From CAZKFG01 sp964551985 (lineage in GTDB: Bacteria; Bacillota; Negativicutes; Acidaminococcales; JAISLQ01), in NCBI GenBank assembly GCA_964551985.1, contig CAZKFG010000002.1, positions 21,389 to 85,388 on the forward strand: DNA of 64,000 nucleotides. The letters are read 5' to 3'. The position numbers and the translations under genes are program-made. Shown in pieces: positions 51,283 through 60,301 of this stretch. The notes under the pieces were generated by a model that was not told the origin of the DNA, searched no databases, and saw only the letters and a program-made list of their open reading frames with translations. Numbering within the stretch: the stretch's first letter is position 1; every line of letters starts with the position of its first letter.

Positions 51283-52182
51283 ATGTTTTTTGATACAGAG
51301 CCAGGACCAATATTTCGTCCTCCCAGTGAGGCTAATAGTTTTATTTTACGTGTCAGCGTGGGCTGTTCACACAATGTTTGTACATATTGTAACATGTATA
51401 GGACTGTGCAATTTCATATAAAATCAATGGATGACATCAAGAGTCAAATAAATACGGCACTCTCAACAAAAGTTCCTGTTAAAAGAATTTTTCTCTCTGA
51501 TGGTGATGCCTTGATTTTACCAACAAAGATGCTTTTAGAAATATTGCAAATTTTGTATGATAGTTTCCCGCGATTGCAACGGGTATCTTCTTATGCTGGA
51601 CCAAAATCAATATTATCAAAAACCAGTCAAGATTTGGAACTTTTGCAAAAAGCAGGATTAAAACTTGTTTATTACGGTATAGAAACAGGTGATGACGAGC
51701 TGTTAGCAAAAGTTAAAAAAGGCGTTAATGCTAAGCAAGCTATACATGCTGGAGTGCTTGTAAAAAATGCTGGTATAAAATTATCAATGATGGTAATTTT
51801 AGGGCTTGCAGGCAAAGAAACATCCAATCAGCACGCTCTAAAGACAGCTCAAGCTATAAATATCATTAAACCTGATATGCTCAGTGCTTTGACTTTGATG
51901 CTTTATCGCGGAAGCGAATTAAAAGAAGAATTTGATCGTAGAGACCTTGAAATTCTATCGCCATCAGGTTTGATGCAAGAACTTTATGAGATTATTGATG
52001 GCATTGATTTGCCAAGTAATTCTCATTGTATATTTAGAAGTAATCACATTTCTAACTATATATCATTAGCTGGAATTTTGCCAAAAGATAAAATGCAATT
52101 GTTGCAACAAATAAAAATTGCACAAGAGCATTTAAAAATGATGAAAAATGTTGATCCTTATAATAATGTAGAGAGATTTTAG
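51283..52182 (+). CDS. Radical SAM protein of unknown function
   Basis: A 299-aa radical SAM enzyme. The cluster motif is VGCSHNVCTYCNMYR (CxxxxCxxCxM variant) near residue 27-41. It belongs to a widely distributed subgroup beginning MFFDTEPGPIFRPPSEA, often annotated only as radical SAM protein. Other conserved parts are FLSDGDALILPT, VSSYAGPKSIL, KLVYYGIETGDDELL and NSHCIFRSNHISNY. The start is ATG 51283 with AAAGGAG upstream; a longer frame starts at 51244. It is followed 8 nt later by the NlpC/P60 gene. The substrate is unknown. Confidence 0.82.
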   Translation: MFFDTEPGPIFRPPSEANSFILRVSVGCSHNVCTYCNMYRTVQFHIKSMDDIKSQINTALSTKVPVKRIFLSDGDALILPTKMLLEILQILYDSFPRLQRVSSYAGPKSILSKTSQDLELLQKAGLKLVYYGIETGDDELLAKVKKGVNAKQAIHAGVLVKNAGIKLSMMVILGLAGKETSNQHALKTAQAINIIKPDMLSALTLMLYRGSELKEEFDRRDLEILSPSGLMQELYEIIDGIDLPSNSHCIFRSNHISNYISLAGILPKDKMQLLQQIKIAQEHLKMMKNVDPYNNVERF

Positions 52183-52190
52183 GTAACAAA

Positions 52191-52865
52191 ATGAAAACAA
52201 TAACTAAAAGTATATTAATTTTATTTATAGTTTTTTGCTTACCAAACCTAGCTTTTGCTCAAGAACTATTTAAGGTTGGCGACAAAAACGAAAAAATAGC
52301 TATAGCTCAAAAAAATCTTATTGCTCTAGGGATAAAAATTGATCGCACAGATGGTCTTTTTAGCAAAAATACCAGAAACGGCATCAAATCCTTTCAAAAA
52401 AAGTTTAAATTAAAACAAACAGGTACGCTTGACCAACAAACATATCAAGCGATAATCAAAGCTATTCAAAATAAACAAACTACTACAACTAGCAATAAAA
52501 CTATAAATGGTATCCTACAAACAGCTGCTAAATACAAAGGTGTCCCTTATAAATTTGGTGGCACTACACCTAGTGCTTTTGATTGTTCAGGGTATACAAT
52601 GTATGTTTTCAAACAAAATAATGTAAACTTGACTCGTAGTGCAGATACACAATATAAAGAGGGCAAGTTTATTTTGAAAAAAGATTTAAAACACGGTGAT
52701 TTAGTTTTTTTCCAAACTTACGAAAAAGGGGCTTCGCATGTAGGAATATATGCTGGTCAAGGCAACTTTTGGCACGCATCTACAAGCAAAGGCGTCATGC
52801 TTAGCAACCTTGAAGAAAGTTATTGGAAAAGCAGATACTTGGGTTCAAGAAGAATAGTAAATTAA
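52191..52865 (+). CDS. NlpC/P60 endopeptidase with peptidoglycan-binding domain
   Basis: Secreted wall hydrolase, 224 aa. Signal peptide ILILFIVFCLPNLAFAQ. A PG-binding type-1 domain spans residues ~28-88 (GDKNEKIAIAQKNLIALGIK, 20 residues; FQKKFKLKQTG). A short Thr/Asn linker leads to the NlpC/P60 domain: the catalytic Cys in SAFDCSGYTMYVF near residue 129, His in GASHVGIYAG, and the third residue in FWHASTSKG. These enzymes cut the gamma-D-Glu to diamino-acid bond. If the wall carries cadaverine-modified stems, its substrate would be modified too. Confidence 0.9.
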   Translation: MKTITKSILILFIVFCLPNLAFAQELFKVGDKNEKIAIAQKNLIALGIKIDRTDGLFSKNTRNGIKSFQKKFKLKQTGTLDQQTYQAIIKAIQNKQTTTTSNKTINGILQTAAKYKGVPYKFGGTTPSAFDCSGYTMYVFKQNNVNLTRSADTQYKEGKFILKKDLKHGDLVFFQTYEKGASHVGIYAGQGNFWHASTSKGVMLSNLEESYWKSRYLGSRRIVN

Positions 52866-52902
52866 TTAAGAGCAATATCCTTTAAAAACTGGAGGTTTGT
52901 TA

Positions 52903-54774
52903 ATGATTAGAGAGTTACGCACCAAAGAAAAATTAGAAAATTATTATAAAAAGTTTACAACAGAAGGTATTATTGATCCTAGTGTACATCCTTGGATCGG
53001 CGAATCTTGGCGTCGTTGCCAATTGAGAAACATAGAAAGCAAAAACATCTCTAGTCTACCTAAGCTGACAGCCTTAGAACTACAAGAGCGGCAAGAAGCT
53101 GGTCAACAAACCATTTGTTTTGTTGATGGTCTATATGAAAACATAAAACAATATTTAAGTATCTATGACATCAATCTTTTGTTGGTAGATGAAGAATCCT
53201 ATATTCTAAAAAATTATAGCTCTAGCTTAAATAGTGATATTTTTGAAACACTTGTCGGTAAGTGTATTTCCGAGCGCAATATTGGTACAACGAGTATAAG
53301 TATTGCCAAAGAACACAAAACACCTTTTTTACTTTTTGGCGCAGAAAATTGGAGCCAAGCATTTCATGAGACAGATTCTTTTACGGTGCCTATTATGGTT
53401 GATGGCATTTTGCGCTATTTATTGACATTTTTTTCTTTTCAACAAGAAAAATTGCCTTATGATTTGTTAAATGCGATAATTTTAAGCTTTAAATATTCTT
53501 TGGAAAATTATTTGGTAGAGCAAGAAAAAAATCAAGCATTCCAAACACTACTTGATGAACTTCCAGCCTGTATATATTGTATACGTCCAGGTGGCAAAGT
53601 AACTTATGCCAACCAACCTGGGCAAAAACGTCTAAATGGAAAAAATCATCTTGGCGATGTATTTTTAAACTACGAACATATCCCCATAAACAAAGCTTTT
53701 TTAGGTACTCCATCACATCACAAAGAGGTTACTTGGATTTCTCAAGATAAAACATATGAGGATATAACTACTGTTTTACCAATTAAAGTAGGCGATGAAA
53801 TAAACAGCATCATTGCCGCAAGTTTTTCCATTGAAGACTTAAAAACCATTATTGCCCATGCCACAAGCTACAGAGCACGCTATAAACTTTTATCAATGGT
53901 TGGTGAAACATCAGAATTTAACAGTTTAAAAAACAAGGCTGCACGAATTGCCAAGACTAATAGCAATATATTGCTTCAAGGTGAACCCGGTACAGGTAAA
54001 CAAAGATTAGCACATGGCATTCACCAAGCAAGCCCACGCGCTGCTAATCCTTTAATTGTTATAAAATGTGGTAAGGTATCAGAGAGCATTTTAGATGCCG
54101 AATTATTCGGTCACGGTAACGAGACTACCAGTTGGACCGAAGGTAAGCTAGAGCTTGCCGATACCGGAACATTATTTATTGATGAAATAGAAAAACTTCC
54201 TATAAATTTAGGCGATAAATTAGCTGCTTTTCTAGAAAAAAAATCTTTGCCAATATTAGGTAAAGACACAAAACTTGATGTACGAGTAATTGCAGCTTGT
54301 GACTCGAATTTAAAAAGGCTTTCTGACAAAGGCTTATTTTCTAAAAATCTTTATCAATATTTATCAAAGCTAGTCATTCGCATACCATCACTGCGTGAAC
54401 GCTCAAGCGATATTAAAGTTTTATCAAAACACATATTATCAGAAATTGCGATACAACACAGCTTACCAACAAAATCTTTATCAGAACAAGCAATCACTCT
54501 TTTGCAAAAATGCAGCTGGAACGGAAACATAAAACAACTTCAAGGAGTATTGGAAATGGCATTTTTCCATACACCAGGTAGTATAATAAACTCTGAAAAT
54601 ATAAAATTACCTGGTGATTCTACTATCGGTAAATCTTGGAAGCACGATAAAGATGCTTTTGTCGAAACATGGAAGGCTGCCGGAGGTAATATCAGTAAAT
54701 TGAGCTTAATGCTTGATGTAAGTCGTGTTACACTATATCGTTATTTGAAAAAATATGGGCTTGTAAAAAGCTAA
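52903..54774 (+). CDS. Sigma-54 activator-like regulator with degenerate AAA+ motifs (AcoR-like)
   Basis: A 623-aa regulator. The N-terminal part resembles the GAF-type sensor of AcoR (VHPWIGESWRRCQ at ~27, ERNIGTTSISIA). A PAS-like region follows (LDELPACIYCIRPGGKVTYA, 20 residues), then an AAA+ domain and a Fis helix-turn-helix (SLMLDVSRVTLYRYLKKYGL, 20 residues). Walker A is QGEPGTGKQ (Lys366) and Walker B LFIDEI (Asp427). The GAFTGA loop that contacts sigma-54 is absent: ELFGHGNETTSWTEGK lies there. The R-finger segment reads GLFSKNLYQYL instead of FREDLYYRL. It may act without sigma-54, as TyrR does. ATG 52903 follows GGAGG. Confidence 0.85.
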   Translation: MIRELRTKEKLENYYKKFTTEGIIDPSVHPWIGESWRRCQLRNIESKNISSLPKLTALELQERQEAGQQTICFVDGLYENIKQYLSIYDINLLLVDEESYILKNYSSSLNSDIFETLVGKCISERNIGTTSISIAKEHKTPFLLFGAENWSQAFHETDSFTVPIMVDGILRYLLTFFSFQQEKLPYDLLNAIILSFKYSLENYLVEQEKNQAFQTLLDELPACIYCIRPGGKVTYANQPGQKRLNGKNHLGDVFLNYEHIPINKAFLGTPSHHKEVTWISQDKTYEDITTVLPIKVGDEINSIIAASFSIEDLKTIIAHATSYRARYKLLSMVGETSEFNSLKNKAARIAKTNSNILLQGEPGTGKQRLAHGIHQASPRAANPLIVIKCGKVSESILDAELFGHGNETTSWTEGKLELADTGTLFIDEIEKLPINLGDKLAAFLEKKSLPILGKDTKLDVRVIAACDSNLKRLSDKGLFSKNLYQYLSKLVIRIPSLRERSSDIKVLSKHILSEIAIQHSLPTKSLSEQAITLLQKCSWNGNIKQLQGVLEMAFFHTPGSIINSENIKLPGDSTIGKSWKHDKDAFVETWKAAGGNISKLSLMLDVSRVTLYRYLKKYGLVKS

Positions 54775-54800
54775 ACTATTAACGGAGATTAATTTTATCA

Positions 54801-55442
54801 ATGAGGGTACGTAAAAAACCACATACTCAAGATGCATTAAAAGAATTAAAAGATATCGTCTGTCAAAGTAATGAGGCTCGCGAACGTCTTTTAGGCAAAG
54901 AAAATATACATTTAGAAATAGGAACTGGGAAAGGCTCTTTTATTGCTCAGCTTGCACAAAATAGCCCTGATGATTTTTTTGTCGGGATAGAATTCCAAAC
55001 GGAAATAATCTATCTTGCTGCTTTAAAAATAAAACAACTAGAACTTAAAAATATTTTATTAATACACGCTAATGCCAATGATTTGACCGATTGGTTTGTC
55101 GAAAGTAAAGTTCAAACTATTTTTATCAACTTTTGCGACCCTTGGCCTAAAGCTCGTCATGCCAAAAGACGGCTTGTTTATTGTGATTTTTTAAATAAAT
55201 ATCTTACTATAAGCTCACCTAGTGCCCATTTGCAATTTAAAACAGACAATACAGCGTTATTTGAGTTTGCGTTAGAAGAAATATTCTCACTTAATCTTAA
55301 TATAATAGAAAAATCAATCGATTTACATAACAGCAGTATTAATAACCCTATCTGGACAGAGTACGAAACTAAATTTCATACTTTAGGAATGGCTATAAAT
55401 TTTTGTAAGGTATCTTTAAGTAAAAACGAGGCTACAAAATGA
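54801..55442 (+). CDS. trmB: tRNA (guanine46-N7)-methyltransferase
   Basis: SAM-dependent tRNA methylase of 213 aa. The SAM site is IHLEIGTGKGSFIAQLA near residue 41-57; FVGIEFQTE, and the catalytic NFCDPWPKARHAKRRL near residue 115. The C-terminal FHTLGMAINF is typical. Its stop overlaps the ftsW-like start (ATGA). Confidence 0.93.
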   Translation: MRVRKKPHTQDALKELKDIVCQSNEARERLLGKENIHLEIGTGKGSFIAQLAQNSPDDFFVGIEFQTEIIYLAALKIKQLELKNILLIHANANDLTDWFVESKVQTIFINFCDPWPKARHAKRRLVYCDFLNKYLTISSPSAHLQFKTDNTALFEFALEEIFSLNLNIIEKSIDLHNSSINNPIWTEYETKFHTLGMAINFCKVSLSKNEATK

Positions 55443-56614
55443 ATGCTACTAAAACATTTTTTTGGAAAAGCAATGCTGAAGCTATAGTGTATATCGTCAT
55501 AATTTTACTTGGTATAGGCTGCATTAACGTTTTTAGTGCTAGCCAAGTTGCTGCCGAAGAAATGTTTTCAAATAGCAAGCATTACTTATACAGATATCTT
55601 ATTTATGCTGTAGCTGGTCTTATTGTTACATTTATACTTCGTAAAATTGATTATCATTTTTGGCTTAAAAAAGCTGATTTATTGTCTATTGTGACAATTG
55701 TTTTACTTCTTCTTGTAATTTTTAAAGGCACAACAATTAACGGTGCCAGACGTTGGATACAGCTTGGCTCATTTTTTTCCTTTCAACCGTCAGAGCTTGC
55801 CAAAATGGTTGTTATTATATTATGCTCTGCCGCTTTAGCAAAAAAATTATCTTATAAACGCAAAGCCAATTTATTCTCTGCTCCATTGTTTTTAACTTTA
55901 ATAATGGGGTTTTTAGTTTATATTCAGCCAGATCTTGGTACTGCAGCAATTATTGTTGCGCTATCAATAGCACTTTATTTTATTTGTGGTTTACCAGTTG
56001 CTCAATATATGTTACTTTTTGCTAGTGTACCTTTGTCTATCGTCATTCTTGCTACAAAGGCGAGCTATCGTGCTGAAAGATTGCAGGCCTGGCTCAACCC
56101 TTGGGCTTATGCTGATAGAGCAGGTTATCAAACAGTACAATCTTTAATGGCGATTGGTAGCGGTGGCATAACAGGAATGGGACCAGGCGGTGGTAGCAGT
56201 AAATTTTTTTACTTACCAGAAGCACATACAGATTTTTCTTTTGCGGTTTTTTGCCAAGAATGGGGTTTTATTGGCGCTTTAATAGTAATTTGCTTGTTTA
56301 TTTTTTTAAGCTATATTCTTTATCGTAGCGCTAATATGGCTCCTGACGGCGGTGGATATCTACTAATTACAGGAACAAATTTATTTATTACAGGTCAAGC
56401 AATGGCTAATATAGCAATGGTTTGTGGCTTGCTTCCCGTTATCGGTGTACCATTACCTTTTATAAGTTATGGTGGTACAGCGCTACTTATCAATATGGCA
56501 CTTTTAGGAATTGTTTTAAATGTAATTAAAACAATTCCTTCCAAGCAATCTGTTTACTCGCAAGAACAGTCTAAAAACACAAAAAACCGCAAACTTTTTT
56601 TAGTAAAAGGGTGA
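55439..56614 (+). CDS. ftsW: FtsW/RodA/SpoVE-type lipid II polymerase
   Basis: SEDS glycosyltransferase of 391 aa with about ten membrane segments. Signatures: INVFSASQVAAEE, GARRWIQLGSFFSFQPSELA (20 residues), QPDLGTAAIIVALSIA, YQTVQSLMAIGSGGITGMGPG, given in part as AIGSGGITGMGPGGG, FLPEAHTDFSFAV in the form YLPEAHTDFSFAVFCQEWGF (20 residues), and PFISYGGTALL. It lies 4 nt before the PASTA-type transpeptidase and so forms a SEDS-bPBP pair. The pair lies outside a dcw cluster (no mur or ftsZ genes nearby). Whether it serves division or another wall process cannot be told. Confidence 0.92.
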   Translation: MNATKTFFWKSNAEAIVYIVIILLGIGCINVFSASQVAAEEMFSNSKHYLYRYLIYAVAGLIVTFILRKIDYHFWLKKADLLSIVTIVLLLLVIFKGTTINGARRWIQLGSFFSFQPSELAKMVVIILCSAALAKKLSYKRKANLFSAPLFLTLIMGFLVYIQPDLGTAAIIVALSIALYFICGLPVAQYMLLFASVPLSIVILATKASYRAERLQAWLNPWAYADRAGYQTVQSLMAIGSGGITGMGPGGGSSKFFYLPEAHTDFSFAVFCQEWGFIGALIVICLFIFLSYILYRSANMAPDGGGYLLITGTNLFITGQAMANIAMVCGLLPVIGVPLPFISYGGTALLINMALLGIVLNVIKTIPSKQSVYSQEQSKNTKNRKLFLVKG

Positions 56615-56618
56615 TTTT

Positions 56619-58601
56619 ATGGCATTGAAAATAAAGTTGCAAGCAAATAAAAGAACCTCTTTCATATTTTGTCTCATTTTTATAGGTTTTTTAGCTTGTA
56701 TATTACGCTTAGGTTGGTTACAAATTGTTCAAGCAGAAAACTTGACTGCTAAAATTGAACAAAGTAAAAATTTACTTCAAGAACTACAATCGCCACGCGG
56801 TACCATCTATGATGCAAACGGAAATGAGCTTGCAATAAGCCTCATTTCAAAATCTTTATACGTTGACCCACTGGCAATGGACGATGCCAGAGATGCAGAT
56901 AATGAAAAAAGAAAACCTCGCCAATTAGCCGCTCAACTATTAAGCCCTCTTTTAAATAAACCTATAGATGATTTATTAGGCATATTTAATACCTCTAACC
57001 ATTTTGTCTGGCTAGAACGTACTATGGACAAAACTAGAGCGGATAAAATACAACAAATAATTCTAGATAATAAGTTAAATGGTTTTGGTTTTTTAAATGA
57101 AAGTAAACGCTATTATCCACTTGGAACATTAGCTGCACAAGTTCTTGGTTTTGTAGGAACAGATGACCGTGGTCTAGGTGGCATAGAAATGTCGTTTGAC
57201 TCGATTTTAAAAAGTGCAATCCAGCCACAATTTGTAGAAACAGATATTTTTGGTAACCCCATTTTTTCTTCCGTCCTAGCGAGCAACAAGCCAAAGAAAA
57301 TGTCTTCTATTTACCTAACACTTGATAATCAAATCCAGTTTGCTACTGAAAAAGCTTTAGAAAATGCCCTTGCGCGAACTGGTGCTAAGACTGCTAGTGC
57401 AATTGTTATGGAAGTTAAAACAGGTCAAATCGTAGCTATGGCAAATGTGCCTACTTTTGATCCTAATTATTTTTATAATTACAATGAAAGAACATGGATA
57501 AATTCAGATGTATCAATGATTTATGAACCAGGATCTACTTTTAAACCATTAGTTGCTGCAATAGCAATTAATGAAAATCTTATTCAACCACAAACACCTG
57601 TTTATGATTATGGTAAAATTAAAGTTGGCGACAAAGAAATTAAAAATGCTGAAGGAAATGCTTTAGGTAGCATTTTATTTAGTGATGTAATAACAAAATC
57701 TATCAACACAAATATGGTAGAGCTTGGACTTATAATAGGTAAAGAAAGATTAAATGATTATGCTGCTAAATTTGGATTTGGCTTGCCTTTAGGAATAGAT
57801 TTACCAGGCGAAGAAAGTGGTCTTCTTTTTAATACAAAAGAGATGCTAAACATAGACATTGCTAGCATGTCTATAGGACAAGGAATTGCTGTTACACCTT
57901 TGCAGCTAATTTGTGCTGTTAATGTTATTGCCAATAATGGTAATTTTATAAAACCACAAATAGTTAAAAAAATTGTCAATCCTGATGGTAGCTTAATTCA
58001 AGAGTCTAAAGTAATTCATAAGAATCAATTAATAACAGAAGAAACAAGCAAAAAAGTCTTACATATGATGGAAAATGTTGTGTTAAACGGTGGTGGCACA
58101 TTAGCCCAGATACCTGGATATAGAATTGCCGGTAAAACAGGTACCGCTGAAAAATTAAAAAGTGGTGGTGGATACGCTGCTAATGAGTATTTTGCTTCGT
58201 TTGTTGGCATTGCACCGATAGAAAACCCTCAATATATTGTATTAGTAATTGTTGATACTCCACATTCTGTTTATTATGGCAGTCAGGTCGCTGCTCCAAT
58301 ATTTAAAGAAATAATGCAACAAATACTAGTTATAAAAGGAATCGAGCCATCTAGTAGCAATATAAACTTGCAATCTGCTAAAACAAAGCAAAATACAACA
58401 TCACAACCTGTTTCTTTGGTTTCAGGCAACCAAACAATAGTTCCTGATTTAAATGGCTATACAATGCGTGAATGTGCTAAAATATTACAACAAAACAATC
58501 TTACATTAGTTCCTATAGGCAGTGGTAAAGCAATAAAACAAAATCCACCTGCTTTATCTACTGCTCCAAATCAAAGTATTGTAACAATATGGTTTAATTA
58601 A
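56619..58601 (+). CDS. Class B penicillin-binding protein with C-terminal PASTA domain (FtsI/SpoVD-like)
   Basis: Peptidoglycan transpeptidase of 660 aa. N-terminal anchor IFCLIFIGFLACILRLGWLQ, 20 residues (~15-35); dimerisation domain (ESPRGTIYDANGNELA-like stretch as QSPRGTIYDANGNELAIS). In the transpeptidase domain the catalytic serine is in EPGSTFKP near residue 306, SxN is SINTN near 361, and KTG is AGKTGTAEK near 506. One PASTA domain fills the last ~55 residues (VPDLNGYTMRECAKILQQNN, 20 residues). It is the partner of the SEDS protein upstream. The single PASTA domain is typical of SpoVD and of Negativicutes FtsI. Confidence 0.92.
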   Translation: MALKIKLQANKRTSFIFCLIFIGFLACILRLGWLQIVQAENLTAKIEQSKNLLQELQSPRGTIYDANGNELAISLISKSLYVDPLAMDDARDADNEKRKPRQLAAQLLSPLLNKPIDDLLGIFNTSNHFVWLERTMDKTRADKIQQIILDNKLNGFGFLNESKRYYPLGTLAAQVLGFVGTDDRGLGGIEMSFDSILKSAIQPQFVETDIFGNPIFSSVLASNKPKKMSSIYLTLDNQIQFATEKALENALARTGAKTASAIVMEVKTGQIVAMANVPTFDPNYFYNYNERTWINSDVSMIYEPGSTFKPLVAAIAINENLIQPQTPVYDYGKIKVGDKEIKNAEGNALGSILFSDVITKSINTNMVELGLIIGKERLNDYAAKFGFGLPLGIDLPGEESGLLFNTKEMLNIDIASMSIGQGIAVTPLQLICAVNVIANNGNFIKPQIVKKIVNPDGSLIQESKVIHKNQLITEETSKKVLHMMENVVLNGGGTLAQIPGYRIAGKTGTAEKLKSGGGYAANEYFASFVGIAPIENPQYIVLVIVDTPHSVYYGSQVAAPIFKEIMQQILVIKGIEPSSSNINLQSAKTKQNTTSQPVSLVSGNQTIVPDLNGYTMRECAKILQQNNLTLVPIGSGKAIKQNPPALSTAPNQSIVTIWFN

Positions 58602-58618
58602 CTTAAGGAGGAAAAATT

Positions 58619-60289
58619 ATGTTAAGCGATATTCAAATAGCCCAACAGGCTAAAATGTTACCAATCAGTAAAATAGGTGAAAGTTTGGGTGTTGATCCTG
58701 AAAGTCTAGAACTTTATGGTAATTACAAAGCCAAACTATCTTTAGATTTTTTAAAAAAAATCCAGACAAACTCTGATGGCAATCTTATCTTAGTTACTGC
58801 AATAACCCCAACCCCTGCTGGAGAAGGTAAATCAACTACAACAGTAGGCTTAGCACAAGGTCTTGCCAAAATTGGCAAAAAGGTTCTTGTTACACTACGT
58901 GAACCATCACTTGGACCTTGTATGGGAATAAAAGGCGGTGCTGCCGGTGGTGGGTACTCACAAATAGTCCCTATGGAAGATATAAATTTACATTTCACAG
59001 GCGATATGCATGCCATAACAACTGCACACAACCTGCTTGCTGCAATGCTTGATAATCACTTGCAACAAGGAAATGTTTTAAACATCGACCCTCGTCGTAT
59101 CGTTTGGCGTAGAGTGATGGATATGAATGACCGTGCTTTGCGCGATATAGTTATCGGTCTAGGTGGCAAAGCAAACGGAGTTCCTCGTGAAGATGGTTTT
59201 GACATAACAGTTGCCTCAGAAATAATGGCCATTTTGTGCCTATCAGAAAACCTATCTGATTTAAAAGAACGTTTAAGCAAAATTATTGTAGCGTATGACT
59301 ATGAAGACAAACCAATTACAGCAAGCATGCTCCACGCTCAAGGAGCTATGACAACTTTACTCAAAGACGCTATAAAACCAAATCTTGTCCAAACACTAGA
59401 AAACATCCCTGCCATCGTTCACGGCGGACCTTTCGCCAATATAGCACACGGTTGTAATAGCATAAGCGCTACAAAAACAGCACTCAAACTTGCTGATTAT
59501 GTTGTAACAGAAGCAGGTTTTGGCGCAGACCTTGGCGCGGAAAAATTCTTTGATATTAAATCTCGCATTGCTAGTCTTAACCCCAAAGCAGCAGTTATTG
59601 TTGCAACTGTAAGAGCATTAAAGATGCATGGCGGTGTACCTAAAGATAAACTAACAACTCCTGATAAAGATGCCGTTATCCGCGGACTTGCCAATTTAGA
59701 AAAACATATTGAAAATATCAAAAAATTTGGTGTGCCACCGGTTGTTGCAATAAATATTTTTAGCCAAGACAGTAAAGATGAACTATCTGCTATTTATGAT
59801 CACTGCGCTAAACTAGGAGTACCTGTAGAGCTATCTGATGTATGGGCAAGAGGCGGCGAAGGTGGCATAGATTTAGCCAAAACTGTTGTGCAAATAATCG
59901 AACAAAATCAAAATAAATTTAAGTGTATATATGAACTTACAGATAGCTTAAAAGATAAAGTTAAAAAAATTGCTTGCCAAATATATGGTGCAGACGACGT
60001 AACATTTAGCAAATCCGCTCTGGATTCGATAGCAAAATATGAAAAAATGGGTTTTTCCAATTTACCTGTATGTATGGCAAAAACTCAATACTCTTTTTCT
60101 GATAACCCAAATCTACTTGGTCGACCAAAAGATTTTATTATTAATGTACGCAATGCTAAGATTTGTGCCGGAGCAGGCTTTGTTGTAATGCTTACAGGTG
60201 ACATAATGACAATGCCAGGACTACCTAAAGTTCCTTCTGCCGAAAAAATTGACATTAGTCCAGATGGCGTTGTAACAGGTCTATTTTAA
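58619..60289 (+). CDS. fhs: Formate-tetrahydrofolate ligase
   Basis: Makes 10-formyl-THF from formate, THF and ATP, 556 aa. P-loop region TPAGEGKSTTTVGLAQGLAK, 20 residues (~63-82), and EPSLGPCMGIKGGAAGGGYS, 20 residues. Then EAGFGADLGAEKFFDIK, HGGVPKDKL and PGLPKVPSAEKIDI. GGAGG precedes ATG 58619. It is followed after 12 nt by folD. The two enzymes join formate to methylene-THF, which links with GlyA, Gcv and PanB encoded in this window. Confidence 0.97.
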   Translation: MLSDIQIAQQAKMLPISKIGESLGVDPESLELYGNYKAKLSLDFLKKIQTNSDGNLILVTAITPTPAGEGKSTTTVGLAQGLAKIGKKVLVTLREPSLGPCMGIKGGAAGGGYSQIVPMEDINLHFTGDMHAITTAHNLLAAMLDNHLQQGNVLNIDPRRIVWRRVMDMNDRALRDIVIGLGGKANGVPREDGFDITVASEIMAILCLSENLSDLKERLSKIIVAYDYEDKPITASMLHAQGAMTTLLKDAIKPNLVQTLENIPAIVHGGPFANIAHGCNSISATKTALKLADYVVTEAGFGADLGAEKFFDIKSRIASLNPKAAVIVATVRALKMHGGVPKDKLTTPDKDAVIRGLANLEKHIENIKKFGVPPVVAINIFSQDSKDELSAIYDHCAKLGVPVELSDVWARGGEGGIDLAKTVVQIIEQNQNKFKCIYELTDSLKDKVKKIACQIYGADDVTFSKSALDSIAKYEKMGFSNLPVCMAKTQYSFSDNPNLLGRPKDFIINVRNAKICAGAGFVVMLTGDIMTMPGLPKVPSAEKIDISPDGVVTGLF

Positions 60290-60301
60290 GGAGAATTTAT
60301 T

